Positions 52,824-61,672 of a DNA stretch of 64,000 nt are shown here, piece by piece. Positions within the stretch are counted from its first letter, which is position 1. Each line of letters begins with the position of its first letter. The notes under the pieces were generated by a model. That model worked only from the letters and a program-made list of their open reading frames with translations, searched no databases and had not been told where the DNA came from. This DNA comes from Azospirillum formosense (GTDB lineage Bacteria > Pseudomonadota > Alphaproteobacteria > Azospirillales > Azospirillaceae): contig NZ_CP159403.1 of NCBI RefSeq assembly GCF_040500525.1, forward strand, positions 1,286,001 to 1,350,000. The letters run 5' to 3'. The position numbers and the translations under genes are program-made.

Positions 52824-53441
52824 ATGCAACTCGACCTTCTCAAGCGACCGGACGGACGCACCGCCATCCTGATGCCGTCCGGATTCGTCCTCGACCTGCT
52901 GACTCCGGACGCCACGGGCATGCCGATCGAGGACATCGCCCAGTGCCTGTCGTCGCAGCCGCGCTGGGGCGGCGCGGCGCGGCCCTGGTACTCGGTCGCC
53001 GAGCATTCGGTGATGGTGTCGCGTCTGGTGCCGCCGCCCCTGGCCTACTCGGCCCTGATGCACGACTGCGAGGAGTTCCTCGGCGACTGGCCGTCCCCGG
53101 TGAAGGTGATGCTGGACCGCGACTACGTCAAACAGCGCCTTCATCCGGTCAAGGACGCGCTGCGTCGCTGGTTCGGCTTCAACGACGAGGTCCCGGCCAT
53201 CAAGCAGGCCGACCTCGTCTGCATGGCGACCGAACTTCGCGACCTCCTGCCGCCCGCCTGGCTGGATTGGGGGCATCTGCCGCCCGCCCACCCGGACAGG
53301 ATCGTGCCGGTCGGCCCCGATCGGGCCTACACGCTTTTCCTGGAGCGGTACGAGGAGTCGAAGCACCTCGCCCAGCCGCTCAATGCCAAGGCCGGGAGGG
53401 CCAAAGCCACGCGGAGCAGGCGCAAGACGCCGAACCCTTAG
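52824..53441 (+). CDS. HD-domain phosphohydrolase (YfbR-like)
   Basis: 205 residues. The HD residues are seen in SVAEHSVMVSRL (first His) and ALMHDCEEFLGDWPSPVKVML (His-Asp pair), and a later Asp in IKQADLVCMATELRDLL completes the metal site. This fits the YfbR/HDDC2-like group that removes phosphate from deoxynucleotides; the substrate is not proven. A basic tail (KAGRAKATRSRRKTPNP) is unusual. The ATG at 52824 begins the conserved MQLDLLKRPDG; upstream in-frame sequence looks non-coding. The region 52541-52823 is partly AT-rich and otherwise featureless. Confidence 0.75.
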   Translation: MQLDLLKRPDGRTAILMPSGFVLDLLTPDATGMPIEDIAQCLSSQPRWGGAARPWYSVAEHSVMVSRLVPPPLAYSALMHDCEEFLGDWPSPVKVMLDRDYVKQRLHPVKDALRRWFGFNDEVPAIKQADLVCMATELRDLLPPAWLDWGHLPPAHPDRIVPVGPDRAYTLFLERYEESKHLAQPLNAKAGRAKATRSRRKTPNP

Positions 53442-53527
53442 CCATCACGTCGAGCCCCCGCGCCGAAGAAGGCGTACGCGTGCCCCGTACGTCCCGCGAC
53501 ACCTCCCCGCGCCCGGCACCGCGGCAA

Positions 53528-53546
53528 GTATCATACAGTAACCTAC
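53528..53546. promoter_or_regulatory. 19-bp palindromic element upstream of hpnH
   Basis: The element reads GTATCATACAGTAACCTAC, i.e. GTA-N3-TAC-A-GTA-N3-TAC, a twofold-symmetric pattern like TetR-family operators. It lies about 112 bases before hpnH. A second copy, differing only in the N3 spacers, lies between shc and hpnN at 57875-57893, so it is probably a control site shared by the hopanoid genes. The binding protein is unknown. Confidence 0.6.
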
Positions 53547-53658
53547 CTGCCGTGCGTCCCCGGACGCTCCAAACTGGAGCGCACCGCAATTTCAGGGACA
53601 GGCGCATGACGGTGATCCAGCAGACGGCGATCCACCACGGTCCGGGAGAGGCGTAGCC

Positions 53659-54786
53659 ATGGCCGTTCCCGCGATCCAGGCGGCTCTGGTCGGCGCCTAC
53701 GTGCTGCGCCAGCGCCTCAAGGGCAACCGGCGCTTCCCGCTGGTGCTCATGATGGAGCCGCTGTTCCGCTGCAACCTTGCCTGCGCCGGCTGCGGGAAGA
53801 TCGACTACCCCGACCCGATCCTGCGCCGCCGTCTGTCGGTGGAGGAGGCCCTGGGCGCGGTGGACGAATGCGGCGCCCCGGTGGTGTCCATCGCCGGGGG
53901 CGAGCCGCTGCTGCACCCCGAGATCCACACCATCGCCGCCGGAATCGTGGCGCGGCGTAAGTTCGTCTATCTCTGCACCAACGCCCTGCTGATGGAAAAG
54001 CGGCTCGACCGCTTCACCCCCAGCCCCTTCTTCACATGGTCGGTCCATCTCGACGGCGGTCGGGAGGAGCATGACAAGGCGGTCTGCCAGCCGGGGGTCT
54101 ACGACCGGGCCGTGGCGGCGATCCGCGCCGCCAAGGCGCGCGGCTTCCGCGTCAACATCAACTGCACCCTGTTCGACGGGGCGGAGCCCGAGAAGGTCGC
54201 CGCCTTCCTTGACGAGGCCATGGAGGCCGGCATCGACGCCGTCACCGTGTCGCCCGGCTACGCCTACGAACGCGCGCCCGATCAGGAGCATTTCCTGAAC
54301 CGCCGCAAGACCAAGGAGCTGTTCCGCGACATCTTCGCGCGGGGACGGGGCCGGAAATGGCGCTTCTCGCAATCGTCCCTGTTTCTGGACTTCCTGGCCG
54401 GCAACCGCAGCTATCGCTGCTCGCCCTGGGGCAACCCGACGCGCAACGTCTTCGGCTGGCAGCGCCCCTGCTATCTGCTGGGCGAGGGCTATGCCTCGAC
54501 CTTCAAGGCGCTGATGGAGGAGACGGACTGGGACGCTTACGGCACCGGCAACTACGAGAAATGCGCCGATTGCATGGTCCACAGCGGCTATGAGCCGACC
54601 GCCGTGGAGGACACGCTGCGCAATCCCTTGTCGGCGCTGGCGGTCAGCCTGCGCGGGCCGCGCACCGACGGACCGATGGCGCCGGAGATCCCGCTGGACC
54701 GCCAACGCCCGGCGGAGGAAGTCTTCTCACGCCATGTCGCGGACACGCTGCGCCGGATCGAGGCCGAGCGGACCGCCGCCGAGTAG
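53659..54786 (+). CDS. hpnH: Adenosyl-hopene transferase HpnH (radical SAM)
   Basis: 375 residues. The radical SAM cluster motif C-x3-C-x2-C is C38, C42, C45 in FRCNLACAGCGKIDYP. Other HpnH marks are VSIAGGEPLLHPEI, the YLCTNALLMEKRL segment, WSVHLDGGREEHD and the C-terminal RPCYLLGEGYASTFKALMEE with EKCADCMVHSGYEPTAV, whose extra cysteines are typical. It attaches adenosine to diploptene, the first step to bacteriohopanetetrol. The gene points at hpnG, and the two ends overlap by 60 bases in opposite orientation. A palindromic element lies about 110 bases upstream. Confidence 0.95.
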   Translation: MAVPAIQAALVGAYVLRQRLKGNRRFPLVLMMEPLFRCNLACAGCGKIDYPDPILRRRLSVEEALGAVDECGAPVVSIAGGEPLLHPEIHTIAAGIVARRKFVYLCTNALLMEKRLDRFTPSPFFTWSVHLDGGREEHDKAVCQPGVYDRAVAAIRAAKARGFRVNINCTLFDGAEPEKVAAFLDEAMEAGIDAVTVSPGYAYERAPDQEHFLNRRKTKELFRDIFARGRGRKWRFSQSSLFLDFLAGNRSYRCSPWGNPTRNVFGWQRPCYLLGEGYASTFKALMEETDWDAYGTGNYEKCADCMVHSGYEPTAVEDTLRNPLSALAVSLRGPRTDGPMAPEIPLDRQRPAEEVFSRHVADTLRRIEAERTAAE

Positions 54787-55431
54787 ATCGGCGGGAAGGG
54801 CGCGGGCCGCCCGGCGCAGCGCCGCCAGGGCGTGGCCGAGGTCCAAGGCCAGCCGGCCCAGCGCGACGATCTGACGGGGGTCGGCGGCCAGGCGCGCCAG
54901 CACGGCGCCGGGGGCCATGCGCCCTCCTTCGTCCAGCCCGGCCAGCGCCGCCGCGGGCAGCGCCCGCCACGCCGGGTCGGCGACCGCGCGCAGCACGGCG
55001 AAGGGCCGCCCCCAGGCCAGGCAGGCCCGCGCGACGGCGAGGCTTTCCAGATCGACCGCCGCCGCGCCGCTCAGAGCGCGCAAGCGCGCCTTGTCCCCGA
55101 CCGTCGCCGCGGGTGTCCGCACTCCGATCACCACGCCGGGACGGGCCTGCGGCACGGCGTTGCGCAGGCGGTCCCGCCAGGGCCGACAGGTTTCGAGAAC
55201 GGCCCCGTCCTCATCGACGACCGCGTCCGCCAGGATCAGCGAACCTGGCCGCAGGCCGGGCGCCAGACCGCCCGCGATTCCGAAGCTGACGATCCCGCAG
55301 GCGCCGCCCTCCAGCAGGCGATGCGCCGCCACCGCGGCGGCGGCGTCCCCCGTGGCGCAGGCCACGGGCAGCGCGCCGCGCCGGGCGAGGCGGGCCTCCA
55401 ACGCCATGCCCGTGAGGATCGCGGCGGCCAT
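54727..55431 (-). CDS. hpnG: Adenosylhopane nucleosidase/phosphorylase HpnG
   Basis: 234 residues, nucleoside phosphorylase fold (PNP_UDP_1): ILTGMALEARLARRGALPV, GIVSFGIAGGLAPGLRPGSL, the ribose/base-site glutamate in VDLESLAVARACLAWGRPF, and AVLRAVADPAWRAL. HpnG removes adenine from adenosylhopane to give ribosylhopane, acting after HpnH. The start is ATG at 55429-55431 with GGAGG 4 bases upstream (GTG three bases earlier is possible). It is the last gene of the shc-DUF2141-hpnG operon. Confidence 0.9.
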   Translation of the reverse strand: MAAAILTGMALEARLARRGALPVACATGDAAAAVAAHRLLEGGACGIVSFGIAGGLAPGLRPGSLILADAVVDEDGAVLETCRPWRDRLRNAVPQARPGVVIGVRTPAATVGDKARLRALSGAAAVDLESLAVARACLAWGRPFAVLRAVADPAWRALPAAALAGLDEGGRMAPGAVLARLAADPRQIVALGRLALDLGHALAALRRAARALPADLLGGGPLGLDPAQRVRDMA

Positions 55432-55440
55432 CACGCCTCC

Positions 55441-55836
55441 TTATGGCGATATCCAGTAACGCAGCGTCAACACCGTCTCCACCCCATCCTCCCCCACCGT
55501 CACGGCGGCGTCGCGGAAACTCGGCGGGGCCAGGAGGACGGCGGCGTCGTTGCCGAATCCAAACCCCTCCCGCGGGACGCCCAGAAGGTTGCGGTCCAGC
55601 TGACCGTTGCCGTTCTCGTCGTGGTAGGCGCGCAGCGCGTAGGTCCCCGGCGGCACGTCGGGCACGGAGACGCTCACCGAACCCTCCGCCGCCGGGGCGG
55701 TGACCCGGAAGGCGCAGCGCCCCGCCGGGTAGGCCGCCTCCTCGCAGACGGCGAGGACGATCTCCCCCTCGCCGTTGCGCACGCCCTGGACGCTCACGGT
55801 CAGAGCCGCGACCAGGACCGCCGCTGCCGCTCTCAC
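55441..55836 (-). CDS. Exported DUF2141 protein in the hopanoid operon
   Basis: 131 residues. An N-terminal signal peptide (AAAAVLVAALTVSVQG) is followed by a beta-rich domain with VPDVPPGTYALRAYHDENGNGQLDRNLLGVP (read in parts) and GFGFGNDAAVLLAPPSF, the hallmark of DUF2141, a small secreted family of unknown role. It starts at GTG, 10 bases after the shc stop, and ends 9 bases before hpnG, so it is co-transcribed with hopanoid enzymes. A role in the periplasmic handling of hopanoids is inference. Confidence 0.82.
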   Translation of the reverse strand: MRAAAAVLVAALTVSVQGVRNGEGEIVLAVCEEAAYPAGRCAFRVTAPAAEGSVSVSVPDVPPGTYALRAYHDENGNGQLDRNLLGVPREGFGFGNDAAVLLAPPSFRDAAVTVGEDGVETVLTLRYWISP

Positions 55837-55846
55837 ACCCGCCCCA

Positions 55847-57778
55847 TCACACCCTTAGGGCCCGGTAGCGGGCCAGCGCCCACAGCGGGAAGCTCGCCGC
55901 GTAGCCGTGGTACTTCAAATAGAAGACCCGCGGGAAACCCACGGCGGTGAAGGGCTCCTCGCTCCACAGCCCTTCGGCGTCGCGTGCGGACAGCAGATAC
56001 TCCACGCCGCGGTCCACCGCCGGGTGATTGCCCTTGCCCGCCGCCATCAGCCCGAGCAGCGCCCAGGCGGTCTGCGAGGCGGTGGAGACCGGCCCCTCGC
56101 CGCGCGGGTTGCCCGCCCAGTAGCTGGCGCCGTCCTCGCCCCAGCCGCCGTCGGGGCGCTGGTGGGCGAGCAGCCATTGCGCGGCGCGCTGCACCGCCGG
56201 GGCCGTGTGCGGCACCCCGGCGGCGTTCAGCGCCTCCAGCGCCGACCAGGTGCCGTAGACGTAGTTGGTGCCCCAGCGCCCGAACCAGGCGCCGTCGCTC
56301 TCCTGCTCCCGCTCCAGGAAGGTCAGGCCGCGGCGGGTCGGCAGGGTGTCGCGCCCCTCGCCCAGCCGGGCCAGCATCATGACGCAGCGCGCCGTCACGT
56401 CGGCGGTCGGCGGGTCGAGCAGGGCGCCGTGGTCGGCGAAGGGGATGTGGTTCAGGAAGTCGTGCTGGTTCTCGGCGTCAAAGGCGCCCCAGCCGCCGTT
56501 GCGGCTCTGCATGCCGACGATCCAGTCGCGCGCGCGGCGGATCGGCTCGCCATAGCGCTCGGCGTCCAGCCGTTGCAGGGCCATCACCACCATGGCGGTG
56601 TCGTCGGTGTCCGGGTAATGGGCGTTGTTGTACTGGAAGGCCCAGCCGCCCGAGGCCAGCCCCGGACGCTGCCACGCCCAGTCGCCCTCCACGTCGAGAA
56701 TCTGGCGGCCGATCAGCCAATCCGCGCCGCGCCGGGCGGCCGCGCGGGCCGGCTGGCTTCCGGTCTCCAGCAGGGCGTTGCAGATGATCGCGGTGTCCCA
56801 GACCGGCGACAGGCAGGGCTGGCAATAGACCCGTCCCGGCTGCCGCACCACCAGCCCGCGCAAGGCGCGGCGCGCCGTCGCCGCGTCGGGATGGTCGGGC
56901 GGGACGCCCAGGCAATGGAACATCAGCACGGCGTTGACCATCGCCGGGAAGATGGCCCCCAGCCCGTCCTCCCCGTTCAGCCGCTCGGTCACGAAGCGGA
57001 CGGCGCGGTCGATGGCCGTCTGGCGTCCGTTGGCGGGCAGGCGCGGCTCCACCGCGTGCAGCGCCGCGTCGAGCGCCCGGAACAGCGTGGCCCAGCCGCC
57101 GCGGTTGTTGTTGCTGTGCCAGTTGCGCACCCGCTCCGGCGGTTCGGTGAACAGCTCGGCGATGCCAACGCCGCGCGGGTTGCGGGCGCGCAGCCGGTGC
57201 GCCATGACGACCAGAAGCGGCACCACCACCGTCCGCGACCAGTAGGAGATGCGGGAGATGTGGAAGGGCGACCAGGGCGGCAGGTTCATCACCTCCACCG
57301 GCATCGCCGGCACGGCGCGCCAGGGAATCTGCCCGAACTGGGCCAGCAGGATGCGGGTGAAGACGTTGCAGCGCGCCGCCCCGCCGCGCGCCAGGATCGC
57401 CTCGCGGGCGCGGCGCATATGCGGCGCGTCGGGGCTGTCCCCCGCCGCCTTCAGCGCGAAGTAGGCCTTCACGCTGCAGCTGATGTCCATGGCGCCGCCG
57501 AAGAACAGCGGCCAGCCGCCGTCCTTGCCCTGCCGCCCGCGGATGAAGGCCGCCAGGCCCGCCTCAAGCTCCGGGTCGATCTCGTCCAGGATGTGGTGCA
57601 GCAACAGATATTCGGACGGGATGGTGGCGTCGGCCTCCAACTCGAACACCCAGTGGCCGTCGGCCTGCTGGCGGCGGATCAGGGCGTCCGTGGCTTCGGC
57701 CACGGCGTCGCTCACGGCCTTGGCCGACGGCTCGGCCCGTTGGACCCGCAAGGTTGTGCTTGCGTTGTGGTCTTGCAT
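55847..57778 (-). CDS. shc: Squalene-hopene cyclase
   Basis: 643 residues. The catalytic DxDD is D390-T391-D392-D393 in YPDTDDTAMVVM. QW repeats are present (for example GDWAWQRPGLASGGW, SRNGGWGAFDAE, ESDGAWFGRWG, RPDGGWGED), as are AMDISCSVKAYFALK and SPVWDTAIICNAL. It cyclises squalene to hopene/hopanol at the inner membrane. The start ATG at 57776-57778 opens the conserved N-terminus; an open frame reaches 57865 without support. It heads the operon shc-DUF2141-hpnG and is divergent from hpnN, with a shared 173-bp promoter region. Confidence 0.96.
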   Translation of the reverse strand: MQDHNASTTLRVQRAEPSAKAVSDAVAEATDALIRRQQADGHWVFELEADATIPSEYLLLHHILDEIDPELEAGLAAFIRGRQGKDGGWPLFFGGAMDISCSVKAYFALKAAGDSPDAPHMRRAREAILARGGAARCNVFTRILLAQFGQIPWRAVPAMPVEVMNLPPWSPFHISRISYWSRTVVVPLLVVMAHRLRARNPRGVGIAELFTEPPERVRNWHSNNNRGGWATLFRALDAALHAVEPRLPANGRQTAIDRAVRFVTERLNGEDGLGAIFPAMVNAVLMFHCLGVPPDHPDAATARRALRGLVVRQPGRVYCQPCLSPVWDTAIICNALLETGSQPARAAARRGADWLIGRQILDVEGDWAWQRPGLASGGWAFQYNNAHYPDTDDTAMVVMALQRLDAERYGEPIRRARDWIVGMQSRNGGWGAFDAENQHDFLNHIPFADHGALLDPPTADVTARCVMMLARLGEGRDTLPTRRGLTFLEREQESDGAWFGRWGTNYVYGTWSALEALNAAGVPHTAPAVQRAAQWLLAHQRPDGGWGEDGASYWAGNPRGEGPVSTASQTAWALLGLMAAGKGNHPAVDRGVEYLLSARDAEGLWSEEPFTAVGFPRVFYLKYHGYAASFPLWALARYRALRV

Positions 57779-57874
57779 CGGCGCTCCCGCTTTGCCCCGG
57801 TGTTCCCCGTGGGTGTTTCCCCATGGTGGAGGTATCTGGGTAACGAGGTGCCGTGGTTCGCCCATTGGTTGGAA

Positions 57875-57893
57875 GTAACATACAGTAGCGTAC
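57875..57893. promoter_or_regulatory. 19-bp palindromic element between shc and hpnN
   Basis: It reads GTAACATACAGTAGCGTAC, the same GTA-N3-TAC-A-GTA-N3-TAC symmetry as the element before hpnH (53528-53546). It sits 97 bases from the shc start and 59 bases before the hpnN start, so one site could control both directions. The stretch GGAAG-N17-CGTT starting at 57871 also resembles an EcfG general-stress promoter (GGAAC-N16/17-CGTT) and may be an alternative reading. Confidence 0.6.
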
Positions 57894-57951
57894 GTTGGGT
57901 GCCTCAGGTTGTCCTGGCAGACTGCGTACGCTTTCGAGGGAGACGTACAGC

Positions 57952-60639
57952 GTGACAGAACGGCAAGGTGTCCTGGGCCGGATGGCGGACCTCGGCCGCG
58001 CCATGATCGGGGGCCTGGGCGCCCTGTCCTGCCGAAGGCCGCGCGTGACCCTGGGCGTCTGGGTGCTGCTGTCCGTCCTGGCCGGCTGGTATTCCGCCGA
58101 CAATCTGACGATGAGCACCAGCACGTCGGACATGATCTCGCCCGACACCGCCTTCCGCCAGCACACGGAGGAGTACCGGCAGGCCTTCCCCTTTGCCGAC
58201 GACCAGATCGTCGTCGTCGTGGACAGCCCGTCCCCCGACCAGTCGGACGCCGCCGCCGTACGTCTGGCGGAGCGCATGTCCCTCCGTACGGACGTGCTGT
58301 CGTCGGTGGAGGTGCCGTCCGCCGACCCGTACTTCCGCCACTACGGCCTGCTCTTTCTCGACACGGAAAAATTGCAGGATCTGGCGACCCGGCTGGCCGG
58401 GGCGCAGGCGGCGCTGGGGGCGCTGAACGCCGCCCCGAACCTGCAGGGGCTGGCCGACCTGCTGGACCTGATCCTGACCCACGCGGACGAGGGGGCGCCG
58501 GCCACCCCCGCCGAACTGCTGAACCGGCTGGCGGTCAGCACCGCGACGGTGGCGGATAGGCGTCCAGTGCCGCTGTCCTGGACCGGGCTGGTGCAGGCCG
58601 CGGAGGAGGAGGACCGGGCGGCCAACCGCCGCTTCGTCCTGGCCCGGCCCATCCTGGACAACAGCTCCTTCGGGCGCGGGCGGCCCGCGGTGACCGCGGT
58701 GCACGAGGCCATCGGCGCGGTGATGGCGGAGCCGGTCGGCCAGGGGGTCGAGATGCGGGTCACGGGCGCCGTGCCGCTGCGCCAGACGGAGCTGGACACG
58801 GTGGCCAACAGCGCCGGGCTGGCCACCACCCTGTCCTTCATCCTGGTCTCGGCGGTGCTGATCGCCGGGATGCGGTCGGGGCGGCTGATCGCCTGCATCA
58901 TGGTGGTGCTTCTGCTCGGCCTGACGCTGAGCGCCGGGGCGGCGGCGCTGACCGTGGGGCGGCTGAACCTGATCTCGGTCACCTGCGCGGTGATGTTCTT
59001 CGGGCTGGGCGACGATTACGGCGGGCATCTCGGCCTGCGCTACCAGGAGGAGCTGCGCCGCGGCCTGCCGCCGCTGGCCGCCGCCATCGAGGCGGTGCGG
59101 GCGGTCGGGCCGGCGCTGGTCCTCAGCACCCTGTGCGCCATCATCGGCTTCCTGTCCTTCGTGCCGACCGCCTATCTGGGGCTGGCGGAGTTCGGCGTGA
59201 TCTCCGCCGTCGGCATGGTGGTGGCCCTGCTCATCAGCCTGAGCCTTCTGCCGGCCTTGATCGTCCTGCTGCACCCCGGCCCCGGCGTCCCGGCGCCGGA
59301 ACGCGAGGACCGCGGCTTCGCCGGCTGGGTGAGCCGCCACCATCGCGCCATCCTCGGCCTGGCCGGAGCCAGCGCCGTCCTCTCCATGGCGGCGCTGCCG
59401 CTGGTGCGGCTGGACGTCAACCCGCTGAACCTGCAGGACGAGACGACGGAGGCCGTCGCCACCTACCGCGACCTGGCGACCACCCCGCGCACCTCGCCCT
59501 ATTCCGTCAACATCCTGACCCCCGACCTCGCGGCGGCGCAGGCGCTGGCCGACCGGCTGCGCCGCCTGCCGGAATCCGGCGGCGTGCGGACCTTCGCCAG
59601 CTTCATCCCCAAGGACCAGGAGGCCAAGCTGCCCATCCTGGCCGACATGTCGCTGCTGCTCGGCCCCAGCCTGACCGCCCCGGCGGCCACGGCGGCGCTG
59701 GACCAGGGCGGGCTGGAGCGGGCCTTCGCCACGCTGAGGGGCGTGGTGGGAGGGTATCTGTCCGACAAGCGCGACGGGCCGCCCGAGCTGCGCGCCGCCG
59801 TGCAGGGATTCGCCAACGCCCTGGCCCGCATCCAGCCGGCGCAGCTCGCCACGCTCGACGCCGCCCTGACCGGGGGCGTGCCGCCGCTGCTCGACCGGCT
59901 GCGCGAGGGCATGGCGGTCGAGCGGCCGGTCACCGCCGCCGACGTGCCGGACAGCCTGAAGGACCGCTGGATCGCCGCGGACGGACGCGCCCGCGTCGAG
60001 GTGCTGCCCACCCACGACATCTCCGACAGCCGCGCGATGGCCGACTTCGCCGACGCGGTGCTGGCCGTCGCCCCCAACGCCACCGGCGCCCCGGTGACGG
60101 TGACGGAGGCGGCGCGGGTCGTCGGCTCCTCCTTCCTGGAGGCGACGGCGCTGACGCTGGTGCTGATGGTGCTGCTGCTGGTCGCCGTTCAGCGCTCGGT
60201 GACCGGGATGGTGCTGATCCTGGCGCCGCTGGTCCTGGCCGCCCTGTGGACGATGGCGACTGCCGGGCTGCTGGACATCCCCTTCAACTTCGCCAACGTG
60301 ATCGTCATCCCGCTGCTGTTCGCGCTCGGCGTGTCGAGCAGCATCCACATGGTCACGCGCGGGCAGGATCTGGTGCGGGAGGGGGCGTCGGACAGCGACT
60401 TCGGCATCGAGCTTCTGGTGACCAGCACGCCGCGCGCCGTCCTGGTCAGCACGCTGACCACCAGCACCGCCTTCGCCACGCTGGCGCTGTCCAACCATCG
60501 CGGTCTCTCCAGCATGGGGGTGCTGCTGGCGGTGTCGATCACCTACACGGTCATCTCGTCGCTGGTGGTTCTGCCGGCGCTGATGATCCAGTGGCACCGC
60601 TGGCGGCTTCGTCGCAGACCAGCAGTCCCGGCGCGGTGA
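57952..60639 (+). CDS. hpnN: Hopanoid transporter HpnN (RND/MMPL superfamily)
   Basis: 895 residues. TM1 (about 40-60), a first periplasmic domain, TM2-6 (about 295-455, with GLATTLSFILVSAVLIAG and VMFFGLGDDYGGHLGLRYQEE), a second periplasmic domain (about 490-720) and TM7-12. This duplicated plan with the motif GLGDDYGGHL in TM4 matches the HpnN subfamily, which moves hopanoids to the outer membrane. The start is GTG at 57952 with GAGGGAG about 9 bases upstream; ATG at 57982 is an alternative. The last 89 bases overlap the end of the convergent beta-propeller gene. Confidence 0.93.
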   Translation: MTERQGVLGRMADLGRAMIGGLGALSCRRPRVTLGVWVLLSVLAGWYSADNLTMSTSTSDMISPDTAFRQHTEEYRQAFPFADDQIVVVVDSPSPDQSDAAAVRLAERMSLRTDVLSSVEVPSADPYFRHYGLLFLDTEKLQDLATRLAGAQAALGALNAAPNLQGLADLLDLILTHADEGAPATPAELLNRLAVSTATVADRRPVPLSWTGLVQAAEEEDRAANRRFVLARPILDNSSFGRGRPAVTAVHEAIGAVMAEPVGQGVEMRVTGAVPLRQTELDTVANSAGLATTLSFILVSAVLIAGMRSGRLIACIMVVLLLGLTLSAGAAALTVGRLNLISVTCAVMFFGLGDDYGGHLGLRYQEELRRGLPPLAAAIEAVRAVGPALVLSTLCAIIGFLSFVPTAYLGLAEFGVISAVGMVVALLISLSLLPALIVLLHPGPGVPAPEREDRGFAGWVSRHHRAILGLAGASAVLSMAALPLVRLDVNPLNLQDETTEAVATYRDLATTPRTSPYSVNILTPDLAAAQALADRLRRLPESGGVRTFASFIPKDQEAKLPILADMSLLLGPSLTAPAATAALDQGGLERAFATLRGVVGGYLSDKRDGPPELRAAVQGFANALARIQPAQLATLDAALTGGVPPLLDRLREGMAVERPVTAADVPDSLKDRWIAADGRARVEVLPTHDISDSRAMADFADAVLAVAPNATGAPVTVTEAARVVGSSFLEATALTLVLMVLLLVAVQRSVTGMVLILAPLVLAALWTMATAGLLDIPFNFANVIVIPLLFALGVSSSIHMVTRGQDLVREGASDSDFGIELLVTSTPRAVLVSTLTTSTAFATLALSNHRGLSSMGVLLAVSITYTVISSLVVLPALMIQWHRWRLRRRPAVPAR

Positions 60640-61672
60640 CCGAGCCGACGATCAGCCGTCCGTTCCACGACAGGGCGACCGTGGCGGCGGGGAAGCGCCG
60701 ACCGTCCTCGTCCAGCAGGACGTCCGTCCCGGCGGGGCCGACCGCCGCGATCCGCGTTGGTGCCGCCGCCCCGCCCGGCCAGCCGTAGCGGTGCAGCGCC
60801 AGCCGGAACGGCGACGGGTGCAGCGCCACCAGCAGCCGGCCGTCCGGGGCCGGCGTCAGGTTGTCCGGCCCGCCCGGAACGGCGATGCGTCGCGGCGGCG
60901 CCTGCGGGTCGGACAGGCGGAGGACGAGCAGCGCGTCCTCCCGCGTGGCGGCGACGGTCAGGCGGTCGTGGGCCGGGTCGGGGAGCAGGCCGTTGGCGAA
61001 GCCGATCCCGCCGGCCAGGACGCGGGCCTCGTTCTTCTCGACGAGGCCGACGAAGCCGTGGCGCCCGCCGAAAACATTGTCCCGGATCACCGCCCCCCAG
61101 CCGCAGCCGCCATGGCTGCTGGTGAAGAGGAAGCGCTCTCCGTCGAGGAAGGCGACGTCGTTGGCCTGGCAGAGCAGCGGACCGGCGGTGCTTCCCTGGT
61201 GGGTCAGGGCAACGCCGTCCAGGCGGTAACGCTCGACCGAGGCCGACCCGTCCCCGTGACGGCTGATGGCGAGCAGGGAGCGTGAGCCGTCCGGCTCCGC
61301 GCGCAGGTCGATGCCCGCCGGACGCAGGCCGGTGGCGAGGGAAGTGACGGTGACGGCGGTCGGCGCGTCGAGGGTGTGCAGGTCCAGAAGATAGAGGCCG
61401 CCCGTGGTTCCGGCCCGGCGGTCGTAGGCGGACAGCACCGCCTGACCGCGCGCGGCGTCGAGCGCCATGTCCTCGATGCCGATGACCGGAGCGCCGTCGG
61501 CGGTGACGGAGACGGTGCGGCAGGCGGAGTGGGCTGGAAGGGTGAGGAGGGTGAGGAGGAGTGCGGTTGCCCCCACCCTCCGCCGCTGGGCGGAGGAGGG
61601 CCAGATTCCCTTCCCCGCCCAGCGGAGGATGGTCAAGATAGGGGCGAGACTCCGCCATCCCGCGCCCCTCAC
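60551..61672 (-). CDS. Exported beta-propeller protein, strictosidine-synthase/arylesterase-like
   Basis: About 373 residues if started at GTG 61672, which overlaps the stop of the upstream sulfotransferase gene (GTGA). A signal-like segment (RRRVGATALLLTLLTLPAHSA) ends near residue 49 in that count, so the real start may be shorter. The mature part resembles the SMP-30/strictosidine synthase/paraoxonase propeller family: GIEDMALDAARGQAVLSAYD, LDLHTLDAPTAVTV, ANDVAFLDGERFLFTSSHGG, FANGLLPDPAHDRLTVAATRE, and GGPDNLTPAPDGRLLVALHP. Paraoxonase-like NGL and GGPDN motifs suggest a lactonase or esterase, not proven. It lies between hpnN and hpnM. Confidence 0.75.
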   Translation of the reverse strand: MRGAGWRSLAPILTILRWAGKGIWPSSAQRRRVGATALLLTLLTLPAHSACRTVSVTADGAPVIGIEDMALDAARGQAVLSAYDRRAGTTGGLYLLDLHTLDAPTAVTVTSLATGLRPAGIDLRAEPDGSRSLLAISRHGDGSASVERYRLDGVALTHQGSTAGPLLCQANDVAFLDGERFLFTSSHGGCGWGAVIRDNVFGGRHGFVGLVEKNEARVLAGGIGFANGLLPDPAHDRLTVAATREDALLVLRLSDPQAPPRRIAVPGGPDNLTPAPDGRLLVALHPSPFRLALHRYGWPGGAAAPTRIAAVGPAGTDVLLDEDGRRFPAATVALSWNGRLIVGSVTAPGLLVCDEAASGATGSSAPAEPPATR

